This document shows positions 48,057 through 57,738 of a stretch of 64,000 bases of DNA, in pieces; positions within the stretch are counted from its first letter, which is position 1; each line of letters begins with the position of its first letter. The stretch lies in the NCBI GenBank assembly GCA_029565675.1, contig JAKQNP010000002.1:186001-250000 (forward strand), in the 5' to 3' direction. The position numbers and the translations under genes are program-made. The notes beneath the pieces were generated by a model. It searched no databases. It saw only the letters and a list, made by a program, of their open reading frames with translations, and had not been told where the DNA came from. This DNA is from a bacterium (lineage in GTDB: Bacteria; Zhuqueibacterota; Zhuqueibacteria; Residuimicrobiales; Oceaniaggregativiventaceae).

Positions 48057-48557
48057 ATGCCTTTGGTGCAGGTGCGGATTGATGATCGTTTGATTCATGG
48101 TCAGGTCGTAGTCGGCTGGCGCAATGTGTTGAAACCGGAACGCATCTTGTTGTGCAGCGATGAGGTGGCCAATTCAGAATGGCAGCGCACCATCTACATG
48201 TCCGCTGTGACCAATGACATCGAAGCTTCGGTATTGACATTGCAGCAGACAATTGGATATCTCAAACCTGAAACACTTAAAAACGAGCGAATCCTGTTGT
48301 TGGTCGATTCTCCACGGACCATCGTTGACCTGGTCAACGCCGGTCTTTCCATTACAGAAGTGAATGTCGGTGGTATGCATTTTCGCCCCGGGAAAAATCA
48401 AATCGCGCCCTTTATCTTTGTCGATGATGGCGATATTAAAAATTTCCAGCAATTGCATGATCGTGGCATCACCTTGGAAGGTCGCGATGTGCCTACTCGT
48501 CCTTCGGTGGATTTGGCCAAGGTGCTCAAGCTCGATAGCGAAAATTCTCTTTCTTAA
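48057..48557 (+). CDS. PTS EIIB component, mannose/sorbose family
   Basis: A 166-residue EIIB-Man/Sor protein with the phosphohistidine loop RIDDRLIHGQVVVGW (His15) and the ITEVNVGGMHFRPGK segment. An AGGAG site precedes it. Usually EIIC and EIID permease genes follow, but here the next gene lies on the opposite strand, with a 3-bp overlap of the stop codons. This hints at a regulatory phosphorelay, or at permease genes elsewhere. Confidence 0.9.
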   Translation: MPLVQVRIDDRLIHGQVVVGWRNVLKPERILLCSDEVANSEWQRTIYMSAVTNDIEASVLTLQQTIGYLKPETLKNERILLLVDSPRTIVDLVNAGLSITEVNVGGMHFRPGKNQIAPFIFVDDGDIKNFQQLHDRGITLEGRDVPTRPSVDLAKVLKLDSENSLS

Positions 48558-50146
48558 TTCGGCATCGTTTGGTCTTTAAAGCGGCTAAAAACCAGACCGA
48601 TCGCCAGCGATACCGTACAGCCGATAAGGACGTACCAGGGAAACGAGATTTCTGCAGCGCGGCAACCGAAAAGCAGGATCACCATTAAAATCCCCCAGCC
48701 GATCATAAAGATGCGATTGGCCATTTTCCGCAGATGTAAAAACAGCACTGCTCCGACAGCACAATTGATGATTGTCAAAACAATGGCTGTCAACCCCTGC
48801 GGCCCGATTATCCAGGTCATGAAAAAAACAGCTCCCCACATGGAAATCAGGGCATCATCCTCTGTCGCTCTGGCACAATAAGAACCGAGAAAAAAAACAC
48901 CCAACAAACCGCCATAGGTAAAGGATGCGACGGCCAAACCAAGTTCCACCACCGGGTTGTCTCTGTCTTTGAAGAGCATGGCTCCTGCGATCAGAACAAT
49001 AGCCCAGAAGAAAGTCAGGAGGCGGGAGACCAATAAATCCCTTCTTTCTGTATTGTGCTTACCCCACCCGGTCTTGTAGATATCGAGCATGGACGCCGAG
49101 GCGAGTGAGTTGAGAGAGCCGCTCAGAGTGGACATGGCGGCGCTGAACACGCCGGCGATGATAAAACCCGATACACCAGGCGGCAAACCTTCAACAACAA
49201 AGCGCGGCAACACTTCATCTGAAGGCATCTCTGCGCCCTTGTAATGGACATAGAGAAGCACACCCAAAAAGAGAAAAAGCGCAAATTGGGCGATAACCAG
49301 AAAACCGCTGGTGATCAGGACCTTGCGGCTGTCTTGCAGCGATCGGCAGCTCAGAAGCCGTTGAACAACGAGATGATCCGTTCCATGTGAAGCCATGCTC
49401 AGAAACGCTCCACCCAGGAGACTGCCGATCAGAGTATAGTTGATCTTAAAAAAATCTCTGACCGAGCCGTCGAATCCGAGATTGATGATGTCCCATTTGC
49501 CTGCTGCAGCAGCGGTCGTGCGGATGGCGGGCCAGCCGCCAGGAATCGTGTGCAAAAGTACAGCGACGGCCAAGAGTGCCCCGCCGATATAGACCGCCAT
49601 CTGGATGACGTCCATCCACACCACCGCGCGAATGCCGCCGATATAGGTGTAGACAACGGTTGCGACGGCGATGATCAAGATGCTGGTCGAATAATCCAGA
49701 CCGGTGATCACCGCCAGTGGAATCGCAGTTGCGAACAATCGCACTCCATCGGCCAGCATGCGGGTGATCTGAAAAACCAGCGAAGAAAAGCGGCGCATTC
49801 GCATGCCAAAGCGCTTGCCAAGCAGTTCATAGGCGGTGACCAACTCCCCGCGATGATAGGCGGGCAACAGGGTGAAGCTGATAATTGTGCGGCCAATCAG
49901 ATATCCGACGGTTATTTGGAGAAAATTCAGGTTGGTCAAATAGGCCAGTCCTGGAATACTGATAAAGGTCAAGGTGCTGGTTTCTGTCGCAACAACGGAA
50001 AAACAGACAGCCGTCCACGGCAAATTGCGATCGCCTAAAAAGTAGTCTCGTGTGTTGCGCTGTTTTTTACCTATCCAAACACCGAATCCTGTTACCCCAA
50101 TGAGGTAGAGAAACAGAATGATTGTGTCGATCAGGGCAAAGTGCAT
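48554..50146 (-). CDS. Sodium:solute symporter family transporter
   Basis: A 530-residue inner-membrane protein with about 13 hydrophobic segments. SSS-family features are an N-terminal DYFLGDRNLPWTAVCFS motif, ATETSTLTFISIPG, YTYIGGIRAVVWMDVIQ and GFIIAGVFSAAMSTLSGSLNSLAS, which includes sodium-site-like residues. Substrates in this family range from sugars and proline to pantothenate and sialic acid, so none is assigned. AAGGAGA lies 8 bp before the ATG. Confidence 0.9.
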   Translation of the reverse strand: MHFALIDTIILFLYLIGVTGFGVWIGKKQRNTRDYFLGDRNLPWTAVCFSVVATETSTLTFISIPGLAYLTNLNFLQITVGYLIGRTIISFTLLPAYHRGELVTAYELLGKRFGMRMRRFSSLVFQITRMLADGVRLFATAIPLAVITGLDYSTSILIIAVATVVYTYIGGIRAVVWMDVIQMAVYIGGALLAVAVLLHTIPGGWPAIRTTAAAAGKWDIINLGFDGSVRDFFKINYTLIGSLLGGAFLSMASHGTDHLVVQRLLSCRSLQDSRKVLITSGFLVIAQFALFLFLGVLLYVHYKGAEMPSDEVLPRFVVEGLPPGVSGFIIAGVFSAAMSTLSGSLNSLASASMLDIYKTGWGKHNTERRDLLVSRLLTFFWAIVLIAGAMLFKDRDNPVVELGLAVASFTYGGLLGVFFLGSYCARATEDDALISMWGAVFFMTWIIGPQGLTAIVLTIINCAVGAVLFLHLRKMANRIFMIGWGILMVILLFGCRAAEISFPWYVLIGCTVSLAIGLVFSRFKDQTMPN

Positions 50147-50547
50147 AGCCTCTCCTTTTTCATCTCAGCGTTGAACAAAACCAATATACGCAAATCCCCA
50201 ACAAACACAAATCTTTTGCGCATCTGCTTGAGAGCGGTTGATCACTCTATTAGGAAAAGAAATGTCTTGATTAACATTAAACGAGTGTTTACATTTTTGT
50301 TTGATCATCTCTAATTCTGCCGATACAGGATACAAGTGTTATTTTGCTCTGTCTTTTGTCCTTGCCTTGATCATTCCATAATTAAGTATTGGGATATTCA
50401 GGCCGATTTATGGACGACAGGGTTTATGTATTGTGCGGGTCAGATCCATTTCTCCACTTTAGGATAATTTCAGCCGGATCTTTGGAAAGCGAAAATTGAC
50501 CAGGGATTTTGTTCTTTCTACAGCCAATGGGTCATTTCCTCTGTCGC
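50147..50547. other. Divergent spacer between the symporter and the Cys-rich gene
   Basis: About 400 bp. On the minus strand a TATATT box (rc of 50183-50188) with a poor -35 could serve the symporter. TAAAC-gagt-GTTTA (50278-50291) is a small perfect inverted repeat in an AT-rich block and might be an operator. No strong plus-strand promoter was found for the Cys-rich gene, and no open frame is convincing. Confidence 0.35.
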
Positions 50548-51462
50548 ATGAATGATCAGGTAATTCAACAGAGGTTTTTCTTGATCAATCCGTATAAACG
50601 TCAGGACGTTTTTAGCTGTCGATACAGTTCGCACGCCCGTTTCAGCTACCGTGTGTCGGCTTATCATGTCCTGAAGGAAAAACAGTGTTTTCCGCAAGGC
50701 TGTATTTATTTCAAATGGTCATGCCGTCTGTTGGAGAAAGGCAAGAGTTGTGTGCGCAAATATCACTATGTCGGGCGTCTTTGCGATGGATGCCGATATT
50801 ATGAAGATGAGAAAGTCCACCTGCAACCCGCGCTGCTGCTGACTGCCGCAGAATACGAGCGATTTCTCTCGCAGATACAAGAGTTTGACGACTGGATAGA
50901 AAGCTTGACCGGCCGTGAGGTCGAGTTTTACTGCCAGATCGACAGTGTCAAGCCCCGTTTTCGCAAAGAGGTCATGGGGCGAAAAAACTATTTTCGATTG
51001 AACGGCTATGTCCTTGTTGTGCGAAAAGGTTTTATTGACCGAGAATCGTTTGAGGATATTTTTTATATCGACATTGCTCCTGCCCAACAGGAGCGATATC
51101 GTTTAGCCTCTGGAGATTGTTTTGAAGCAAAAGGCCGGGTGAGCATTGACCGCGGTCGGGTGCTGATCGGCCGTACCAATCGGATTGAATTCGAGGAACG
51201 CTCACAACAACCGACCTGGAAAAACAGTGAGGCGTTGGTCGCTCGGCAAGTCGCCACTCTTTTTATACACCAACCCGAACCCTGCCTGAAATGTCCCAAA
51301 GGCGCCCTGGTCGATGTCAGCGAAACAGTCCACGGCGTGGAGCAAAAGAGGCGCGAATTGTATTGTTTGGCAGGGATCGTTGATCCGCGCGCGTGCTACC
51401 TTTTTCCGCATGAAAAGATGGCTGAATGCATCTTTGCCGACCGCGCCCTAATCAATTCATGA
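50548..51462 (+). CDS. Cysteine-rich protein of unknown function
   Basis: About 304 residues, not recognised. The N-terminal part is rich in cysteine (CFPQGC, SCRLLEKGKSC, LCDGC), the middle (about 110-220) is beta-rich with DDWIESLTGREVEFYCQID and a YFRLNGYVLVVRKGF segment, and the C-terminus has CLKCPKG, YCLAG, ACYLF and AEC. No signal peptide or membrane segment is seen. Cysteine spacing suggests zinc or iron-sulfur binding at both ends. ATG 50548 is used; ATG 50527 and TTG 50509 are alternatives, none with a clear ribosome site. It lies 99 bp before proS. Confidence 0.6.
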   Translation: MNDQVIQQRFFLINPYKRQDVFSCRYSSHARFSYRVSAYHVLKEKQCFPQGCIYFKWSCRLLEKGKSCVRKYHYVGRLCDGCRYYEDEKVHLQPALLLTAAEYERFLSQIQEFDDWIESLTGREVEFYCQIDSVKPRFRKEVMGRKNYFRLNGYVLVVRKGFIDRESFEDIFYIDIAPAQQERYRLASGDCFEAKGRVSIDRGRVLIGRTNRIEFEERSQQPTWKNSEALVARQVATLFIHQPEPCLKCPKGALVDVSETVHGVEQKRRELYCLAGIVDPRACYLFPHEKMAECIFADRALINS

Positions 51463-51561
51463 GCGATAGCAGACAAGTTTTTCTGCTGCCAAAGAACTAT
51501 GAACACACACCGCATCCGCAGAAGAGCGGCATGCGGTAAAACAGCGGAATGGAAGACGTAA

Positions 51562-52992
51562 ATGGCAAAAGGAATAACCAAACGCTCCGAAGACTATTCG
51601 CGCTGGTATCTCGATGTGATCGCGCAAGCCGATCTGGCGGAGCATTCCAGTGTCAAGGGATGTATGGTGATTAAGCCCAATGGTTATGCCATATGGGAAA
51701 AAATTCAGGGTCAACTCGACAAGATGTTCAAAGAAACCGGGCATGTCAATGCCTATTTCCCGCTTTTCATTCCGGAAAGTTTATTGCGGAAAGAGGCCGA
51801 GCATGTTGAGGGATTTGCGCCTGAGACGGCGGTGGTGACGCATGGCGGCGGCAAATTGTTGGAAGAGCCGCTGGTTGTCCGCCCGACTTCTGAGACAATC
51901 ATCTGGTCGACCTATAAAAAGTGGATTCAATCGTATCGCGATTTGCCAATTTTGATCAATCAATGGGCGAATGTTGTGCGCTGGGAGATGCGCACGCGTC
52001 TTTTTTTGCGCACCACCGAATTTCTCTGGCAGGAAGGGCACACGGCTCACGCAACGGCAGCAGAGGCTGAAGCTGAGACGCGGCAGATGCTCGAGGTTTA
52101 TCGCCAATTTGCAGAAGAGTATTTGGCGATTCCTGTCCACACCGGCGTCAAAACTGAAAGCGAAAAGTTTGCCGGGGCTGTGCATACCTATTGTATCGAG
52201 GCGATGATGCAGGACCGTCGGGCGCTGCAGGCAGGAACTTCTCATAACCTCGGACAGAATTTTGCCCGGGCATTCGATGTGACATTCCAAAATGAGGACG
52301 GAGTCTCGGATTATGTGTGGGCCACCAGTTGGGGCGTTTCCACCCGCCTCATAGGCGCTCTCATCATGGCACACAGCGATGACAACGGTTTGATCGTTCC
52401 GCCCCGCCTCGCTCCATTGCCGGTTGTCGTGGTGCCAATCTGGAAAAGCGACGATGAAATGGCTGCGGTAATTTCCCATGTGCGTGAACTGACCGCCTCC
52501 TGGAAAGGCAAGATTGATTTCAAGGTGGATGATCGCAATCAATATCGCCCTGGATTCAAGTTCAACGAATGGGAAAAACGCGGTGTGCCGATCCGAATCG
52601 AGATCGGTCCAAAGGACATCGAAAACAAGCAAGCGGTCATTGTGCGCCGCGACACAGGAGAGAAAATATCGATTGCCCAGGATCAGGTGCTCCAGGTTGT
52701 CTTGCAGAAACTGCAAGAAATGCAGGAAGCGCTCTTTAAGCGCGCACTCGAGCATCGAGAGACCTATAGTTTTGTTGTTGACGATTTGGAGGATTTCAAA
52801 AAACGCATCGATGAGCCTGGCGGCTTTTTTTGGGTGCATTGGTGTGGAGCGCAAGCTTGTGAAACGAAGTTCCAGGAAAGCTCTAAATCAACCATTCGTT
52901 TGATTCCGTTCGATGCCCAAAAAGAAAAAGGCAAGTGCATTATCTGTGGTTCTCCCTCTCAACAGCGGGTTTTGGTCGCCAAATCGTATTAA
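51562..52992 (+). CDS. proS: Prolyl-tRNA synthetase (type 3, archaeal/eukaryote-like)
   Basis: A 476-residue class II synthetase lacking the editing insertion of long bacterial ProRS. It matches the short form: [15 protein letters not shown] (motif 1 region), [45 protein letters not shown] (motif 2), [14 protein letters not shown], and a C-terminal zinc-type domain with WCGAQACE and CIICGS. The enzyme charges tRNA-Pro. Such enzymes occur in several bacterial phyla by descent or transfer. Confidence 0.95.
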   Translation: MAKGITKRSEDYSRWYLDVIAQADLAEHSSVKGCMVIKPNGYAIWEKIQGQLDKMFKETGHVNAYFPLFIPESLLRKEAEHVEGFAPETAVVTHGGGKLLEEPLVVRPTSETIIWSTYKKWIQSYRDLPILINQWANVVRWEMRTRLFLRTTEFLWQEGHTAHATAAEAEAETRQMLEVYRQFAEEYLAIPVHTGVKTESEKFAGAVHTYCIEAMMQDRRALQAGTSHNLGQNFARAFDVTFQNEDGVSDYVWATSWGVSTRLIGALIMAHSDDNGLIVPPRLAPLPVVVVPIWKSDDEMAAVISHVRELTASWKGKIDFKVDDRNQYRPGFKFNEWEKRGVPIRIEIGPKDIENKQAVIVRRDTGEKISIAQDQVLQVVLQKLQEMQEALFKRALEHRETYSFVVDDLEDFKKRIDEPGGFFWVHWCGAQACETKFQESSKSTIRLIPFDAQKEKGKCIICGSPSQQRVLVAKSY

Positions 52993-53073
52993 TTTGACCT
53001 GTCGACCGTTGCCGGACCTTTTGGCGGAACGAGGGTGCCAGCTCGCAGCTGTGCCAATGGATGAGGAGGTTAT

Positions 53074-54423
53074 GTGCAGGAACAAATCTTGCTTGTGCTG
53101 AGACGTTTAAGCGATGTGATTTGGGGTCCTCCTATGCTCGTGCTGCTGGTCGGTACAGGCATTTTTCTCACTGTGCGTCTGGGGGGTTTGCAATTTCGCA
53201 CTCTTGGATCTTCCCTCTATCTTGGTTTGATCAAGCGCAAGGAAGATGGCGCTGCACAAGGCGACATCAGTCACTTCCAAGCTCTGATGACTGCACTGGC
53301 CGCAACCGTCGGGACCGGTAATATTGCTGGAGTGGCTACCGCCATAGCAGCAGGTGGTCCTGGCGCCCTTTTTTGGATGTGGGTGACTGGTTTTTTTGGC
53401 ATGGCCACCAAATACAGCGAGGCGGTTTTGGCGGTGCGCTACCGAGTCACCAACAGCGACGGCACAATGAGCGGCGGACCGATGTACTATCTGGACAAAG
53501 GCCTCAAAGCCAAATGGCTTGCCGTTCTTTTCGCTCTATTCGCTTCAATATCGGCATTCGGAATCGGCAATGTGGTGCAATCCAATTCGGTGGCCGAAGC
53601 GATATCGACCGTTTTTCCGCTGATCCCGAATTGGCTGGTCGGCGCATTGCTCTTTGTTGCCACATCAATGGTGTTGTTGGGCGGCATAAAAAGCATCGGC
53701 CGCACCGCTTCTGTGATTGTGCCTATCATGATCGTTTTTTATATGATCGCCTCGCTGTTCGTGGTTTTTCGCCACATCGACCGGGTACCCGAGGTGTTTA
53801 TTCTGGTGATCAGCAAAGCCTTTACCCCCATGGCTGCCGTGGGAGGTTTTTCCGGCGCTATGGTCGCACAAGCCATGCGATGGGGAATCGCGCGCGGTGT
53901 TTTTTCCAACGAATCCGGCCTTGGCAGCGCACCGATCGCTGCTGCTGCTGCCCAAACCAAGGATCCGGTCACCCAGGCGCTGGTCTCTATGACCCAGACT
54001 TTTATCGATACAATCGTTGTCTGTTCTCTAACCGGTTTTGTCATCCTCTCTTCCGGCACGTGGACTTCCGGCGTGACCGGAGCGGCACTGACGAGCAATT
54101 CCTTCAGCACTGCGCTGCCCGGCACCTGGGGGGGGGTGGTGGTCGCAGTCAGCTTGGTTTTCTTCGCCTACAGCACCATCATTGGCTGGAGTTACTATGG
54201 CGAAAAATCGCTGCAATATCTGCTTGGTGCGCGCAGCGTCTATTTCTATCGCATCTTTTTTTGTGCTGCGGTTTTCGTCGGAGCAGTGATCACCAAAGTC
54301 GATTTGGTCTGGACTTTTGCTGATGTTATGAATGGATTGATGGCTATTCCCAACTTGATCGGTTTGATCGGCCTCAGCGGTGTGGTCGTTTTCGAGACAA
54401 AAAAGCATTTCAACCGGGATTGA
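53074..54423 (+). CDS. Alanine/glycine:cation symporter (AGCS family)
   Basis: A 449-residue inner-membrane transporter with about 11 hydrophobic segments. Signature AGCS stretches are [43 protein letters not shown] and [19 protein letters not shown]. It takes up alanine or glycine with sodium or protons. The GTG at 53074 is used because AGGAGG lies 5 bp before it; an overlapping ATG in another frame gives only nine codons. Confidence 0.93.
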   Translation: MQEQILLVLRRLSDVIWGPPMLVLLVGTGIFLTVRLGGLQFRTLGSSLYLGLIKRKEDGAAQGDISHFQALMTALAATVGTGNIAGVATAIAAGGPGALFWMWVTGFFGMATKYSEAVLAVRYRVTNSDGTMSGGPMYYLDKGLKAKWLAVLFALFASISAFGIGNVVQSNSVAEAISTVFPLIPNWLVGALLFVATSMVLLGGIKSIGRTASVIVPIMIVFYMIASLFVVFRHIDRVPEVFILVISKAFTPMAAVGGFSGAMVAQAMRWGIARGVFSNESGLGSAPIAAAAAQTKDPVTQALVSMTQTFIDTIVVCSLTGFVILSSGTWTSGVTGAALTSNSFSTALPGTWGGVVVAVSLVFFAYSTIIGWSYYGEKSLQYLLGARSVYFYRIFFCAAVFVGAVITKVDLVWTFADVMNGLMAIPNLIGLIGLSGVVVFETKKHFNRD

Positions 54424-54540
54424 GAGCCGGCACCGGAGATAAAGCGATTAACGCAAGACGTGCAATTGGCGACCCATGGCCCAGACGGAAATGGGCGTTT
54501 CATCGGCCCATCTGCCTGGTGCTGCGAGCAAGGAGTGTTT

Positions 54541-54996
54541 ATGCCCAATAAAAATCGCGAAATCGTGTATGTCGAGATTCCCAGCAAAGCTCTACGGATC
54601 CATCATGCCGCGTGCAGCAACGGCCACAGCTTGATTTGTCCGGACCATTTGATCAACGGTTACGCTTCCGTGTGTGTCAAGGTTCGCTATCAGGATAACG
54701 AGGGCTTGATCTATCTCGATCCCATCTATGGAAGTTTTTGCAATGTGACCGAAATCCAAGTTCCAGATCGGGGTTTGGTCGAGTTTTTTTGCCCATCCTG
54801 CGGGATATCTCTGACCGCCAAACAGCAGCTTTGTACCGAATGCGGAGCACCGATGTTTGAATTGGCTCTCCCTCGCGGTGGCACCGTCGCTGGCTGCTTG
54901 CGAAATGGTTGCCACTTTCATCTGCTCAAATTGGCGGACGGCGTCAAGCTTCTCGATTCACTCGCTGATGAACCAACCTGGGATTCGTTTCTCTGA
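54541..54996 (+). CDS. Zinc-ribbon protein of unknown function
   Basis: A 151-residue protein, not recognised beyond its metal motifs. It has CSNGHSLICPDH near residue 25, a clear C4 ribbon FFCPSCGISL...LCTECGAPMF in the middle and GCLRNGCHFHLLKL near the end. Start ATG 54541 follows AAGGAG. It lies between a transporter and era. Three separate Cys/His groups suggest more than one metal site. Confidence 0.7.
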   Translation: MPNKNREIVYVEIPSKALRIHHAACSNGHSLICPDHLINGYASVCVKVRYQDNEGLIYLDPIYGSFCNVTEIQVPDRGLVEFFCPSCGISLTAKQQLCTECGAPMFELALPRGGTVAGCLRNGCHFHLLKLADGVKLLDSLADEPTWDSFL

Positions 54997-55041
54997 AAAG
55001 CAAATAAATCATCAAGAACCAAAAAAGCAGCATTCACGATC

Positions 55042-55087
55042 AGCGCTCCTGATCCTTTACCAGCGCGAGATGACGGGAGCGCTTTTT
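55042..55087 (+). terminator. Probable terminator upstream of era
   Basis: AGCGCTCC (55042-55049) pairs perfectly with GGAGCGCT (55076-55083), which runs into TTTTT. The loop is 26 nt, longer than usual. Confidence 0.55.
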
Positions 55088-55115
55088 CTCAGAACGGCGA
55101 AAGGCAAAACCAGCG

Positions 55116-56021
55116 ATGAGCACAAGCGAAAAATCGACTTTCAAGGCTGGATACATTGTGGTGGTGGGTCTACCCAATGTCGGCAAATCCACCCTGGTCA
55201 ACAATTTGATGCGATTTCGCCTGTCGATTTGCACAGCAAAACCGCAGACCACACGCCATCGGATTCTGGGCATCTACTCGGGTGAAAATTTTCAAATGAT
55301 CTTTTGGGACACTCCGGGCTTGATTGAACCCAAATACCGTCTACAAGAAGCGATGATGCGCACCGCGGAACGGGCGATTGCTGACGCCGACTTCATTTTG
55401 TTTATCGTCGATGTCGATCACCAGGACCAGAGCAAGAATGAAACTCTTTTAACTCGTTTTGCCGCGGTCGGCAAACCCATCGTTCTCGCGATCAATAAAA
55501 TCGACACGATCTCGCGCGATGCGCTGCTGCCCATTATCGATCGATATCGACATCTCTATGAATTTGCTGATATTGTGCCAGTTTCTGCTCTCCATGGCGA
55601 CAATGTGGATGAGTTGGAAAAAGTTTTGATTCGACTGCTGCCAGTCAACCCGCCCTTTTATCCTCTCGATCAAATCACCCAGCATCCAGAGCGCTTCTTT
55701 GTTGCCGAGATTATTCGCGGAAAGATTTTCACCAATTTTGGCCAGGAAGTGCCCTATTCGACTGCTGTAGTGATCGATGACTTTGTCGAAAAGCCAGGCA
55801 AGAAAGATGTGATCAAGGCGCGGATTGTGGTCGAACGCGAAACCCAGAAGGCGATTATTATCGGTAAAAAAGGCAAGGCACTTAAAGAGATCGGCAAAGA
55901 AGCGCGGATAGAGATCGAAGCATTTTTGCAGCGACCGGTTTTTCTCGAGCTGTGGGTGGTGGTGCGTGAAAAATGGCGTAAAAAAGAGAAATGGCTGCGG
56001 GAGTTTGGTTATGATCAATGA
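55116..56021 (+). CDS. era: GTPase Era
   Basis: A 301-residue ribosome-assembly GTPase that binds the 3' end of 16S rRNA. G motifs are GLPNVGKST (18-26), the KPQTTRHRI switch I, WDTPGL and AINKID (NKxD); the C-terminal KH domain includes KGKALKEIGKEARIEIE. It lacks anomalies in length or order. Confidence 0.95.
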   Translation: MSTSEKSTFKAGYIVVVGLPNVGKSTLVNNLMRFRLSICTAKPQTTRHRILGIYSGENFQMIFWDTPGLIEPKYRLQEAMMRTAERAIADADFILFIVDVDHQDQSKNETLLTRFAAVGKPIVLAINKIDTISRDALLPIIDRYRHLYEFADIVPVSALHGDNVDELEKVLIRLLPVNPPFYPLDQITQHPERFFVAEIIRGKIFTNFGQEVPYSTAVVIDDFVEKPGKKDVIKARIVVERETQKAIIIGKKGKALKEIGKEARIEIEAFLQRPVFLELWVVVREKWRKKEKWLREFGYDQ

Positions 56022-56048
56022 TTCCGCTTTGAACTTGAAACTACATGA

Positions 56049-57728
56049 ATGGTGTCCATGAACCGTTTGCCCTTTTTTCGACAACCCCGGTCGCAGACAA
56101 TCGACCGGGCTCGAGTATGCGTTGCAGCGGGCGCTGTGGCTTGGAGTGCGATCATCTTTTCTTCCTGCGCCGGCTATCGTGCCCCGCAGACAGTCGCCAG
56201 CCCCATTGTTCGAATCGGTCTGCTGCAAAATCAAGACAGCGTGGCCATCGAACCGCAAGGTGATTTTTTTATCCTGACCCAAACTCCGCGCCCCCGCAAA
56301 CCGGAAAAAGTCATGGGCGTGTGGAGGGTCAGTGTTGTCGAGAGCTATACGGATTCCTTGCAGATTTACCGCTTGTTGTTTGCAGAGTCGCGCAACAGCG
56401 ATGTCATCAACCGCCAGCTGGAGGAATTGCGCAGCCAGGGCTTGGCCATCGAACGATTGGAAAAAGGCGAGATTCTCTATGCCGGAAGACAGCGGATCGC
56501 TGATACACGAGTGCAACAGCTCTATCATCCCACATTTTATACCAGCCTTGCAGCGGCTGAAGAAGCGCGACAACGTCTCAATCTGAAAGCCAAGGTGGTG
56601 CTTGATCAGCGCTTCCGCACAAAAGGAAAACTGCGGTTGACCAGTCCGGATGGCGCTGTTTTGGAAGCAGAACAGGCGATCAGGTTGAGCGGACCTTTTT
56701 TTCGCATCAAGAAGATCACCGCCGGTGCAGGATACCATTGGCAACGCGTCGAAGATCGAACTTTTCGTGGCGAGATAGAGGTGATGATCGATGGACGCGG
56801 CAAATTGACCGTTGTCAATGTTTTGCCGCTGGAGGAGTACTTGCGCGGAGTGGTGCCGCAGGAGATGTCCTCGACTTTTGCTCTGGAAGCACTCAAAGGG
56901 CAAGCAGTGGTCGCGCGGACCTTTGCCGTTTACCATTTTTCACAGCGCCATACCGATGCGGAATTTGACTATTGTGCAGATGTTCATTGTCAAGCCTATT
57001 CCGGCATGGAAAAAGAGTCTCCGGAAACCGACCGCGCCGTGGCCGAGACTCGAGGGATGGTTCTCACTTTGGATGGCAAAGTTTGTCTGACCCCTTTTTC
57101 GGCGATCTGTGGCGGCCATACCGAGGAGGTTAGCGCCATTTGGCAGGGCGAGCCCCATTCCCATCTGATTGGGCGGTTCGATGTGCCGGAAGATCGAGTT
57201 CCGCGAACGCTCGATTTAAGCCAGGAGTCCCATATCGCGCAATGGATCACCACGCCTGTGCAAGTGTTTTGTAATGTCGATCTTGTTTCGGATAAAAGTG
57301 TTGCCGAATATTCTCGCAACTATTTTCGTTGGCAAGAACGCCTGGAATGCAAAGAGTTGGAAAATCGCATCCGCCATGAAACCGGAGTCGATATCGGCAC
57401 TTTGCTCGAAATACGGCCGTTGCGCCGAAGTGTTTCGGGACGGCTGATCGAAATCGAATTGATCGGCAACCAGAATCGACTGCGGGTGGAAAACGAACTG
57501 AAAATCCGCCGGTTGTTGTCAGAGAAAACGCTTTACAGCAGTTGTTTTGTGGTTGAACCCGAGGGAAACGCCCAGGCGCCTACTGCATTTCTGCTAAAAG
57601 GGGCTGGATGGGGGCATGGCGTGGGAATGTGTCAGATCGGTGCCGCAGTCATGGCCGAGCAAGGCTATACCTTAAAGCAAATTTTGGCACATTATTACCC
57701 CGGCGCAAGGATTCAGGCCCTCTATTGA
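56049..57728 (+). CDS. SpoIID/LytB-domain protein, probable lipoprotein
   Basis: A 559-residue exported protein. A hydrophobic segment ends in IIFSSCAGY, an imperfect lipobox. A SPOR-like region follows (TDSLQIYRLLFAES, then LAAAEEARQ), and then the SpoIID domain with VLPLEEYLRGVVPQEM, LKGQAVVARTFA, FSAICGGHTEEVSAIW and GAGWGHGVGMCQIGA. SpoIID-type enzymes cleave denuded glycan strands in peptidoglycan; in non-sporulating bacteria they act in wall remodelling or division. ATG 56049 or 56058 may be the start. Confidence 0.87.
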   Translation: MVSMNRLPFFRQPRSQTIDRARVCVAAGAVAWSAIIFSSCAGYRAPQTVASPIVRIGLLQNQDSVAIEPQGDFFILTQTPRPRKPEKVMGVWRVSVVESYTDSLQIYRLLFAESRNSDVINRQLEELRSQGLAIERLEKGEILYAGRQRIADTRVQQLYHPTFYTSLAAAEEARQRLNLKAKVVLDQRFRTKGKLRLTSPDGAVLEAEQAIRLSGPFFRIKKITAGAGYHWQRVEDRTFRGEIEVMIDGRGKLTVVNVLPLEEYLRGVVPQEMSSTFALEALKGQAVVARTFAVYHFSQRHTDAEFDYCADVHCQAYSGMEKESPETDRAVAETRGMVLTLDGKVCLTPFSAICGGHTEEVSAIWQGEPHSHLIGRFDVPEDRVPRTLDLSQESHIAQWITTPVQVFCNVDLVSDKSVAEYSRNYFRWQERLECKELENRIRHETGVDIGTLLEIRPLRRSVSGRLIEIELIGNQNRLRVENELKIRRLLSEKTLYSSCFVVEPEGNAQAPTAFLLKGAGWGHGVGMCQIGAAVMAEQGYTLKQILAHYYPGARIQALY

Positions 57729-57738
57729 GAGGAAACGG

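Noticed and set aside
51781-52854. 357-codon minus-strand frame opposite proS
   Set aside because: The opposite strand encodes all ProRS motifs; codon shadow only.
55449-56936. Long minus-strand open frame opposite era and the SpoIID gene
   Set aside because: Both plus-strand genes are clear family members; the minus reading has no recognisable motif and is a shadow.
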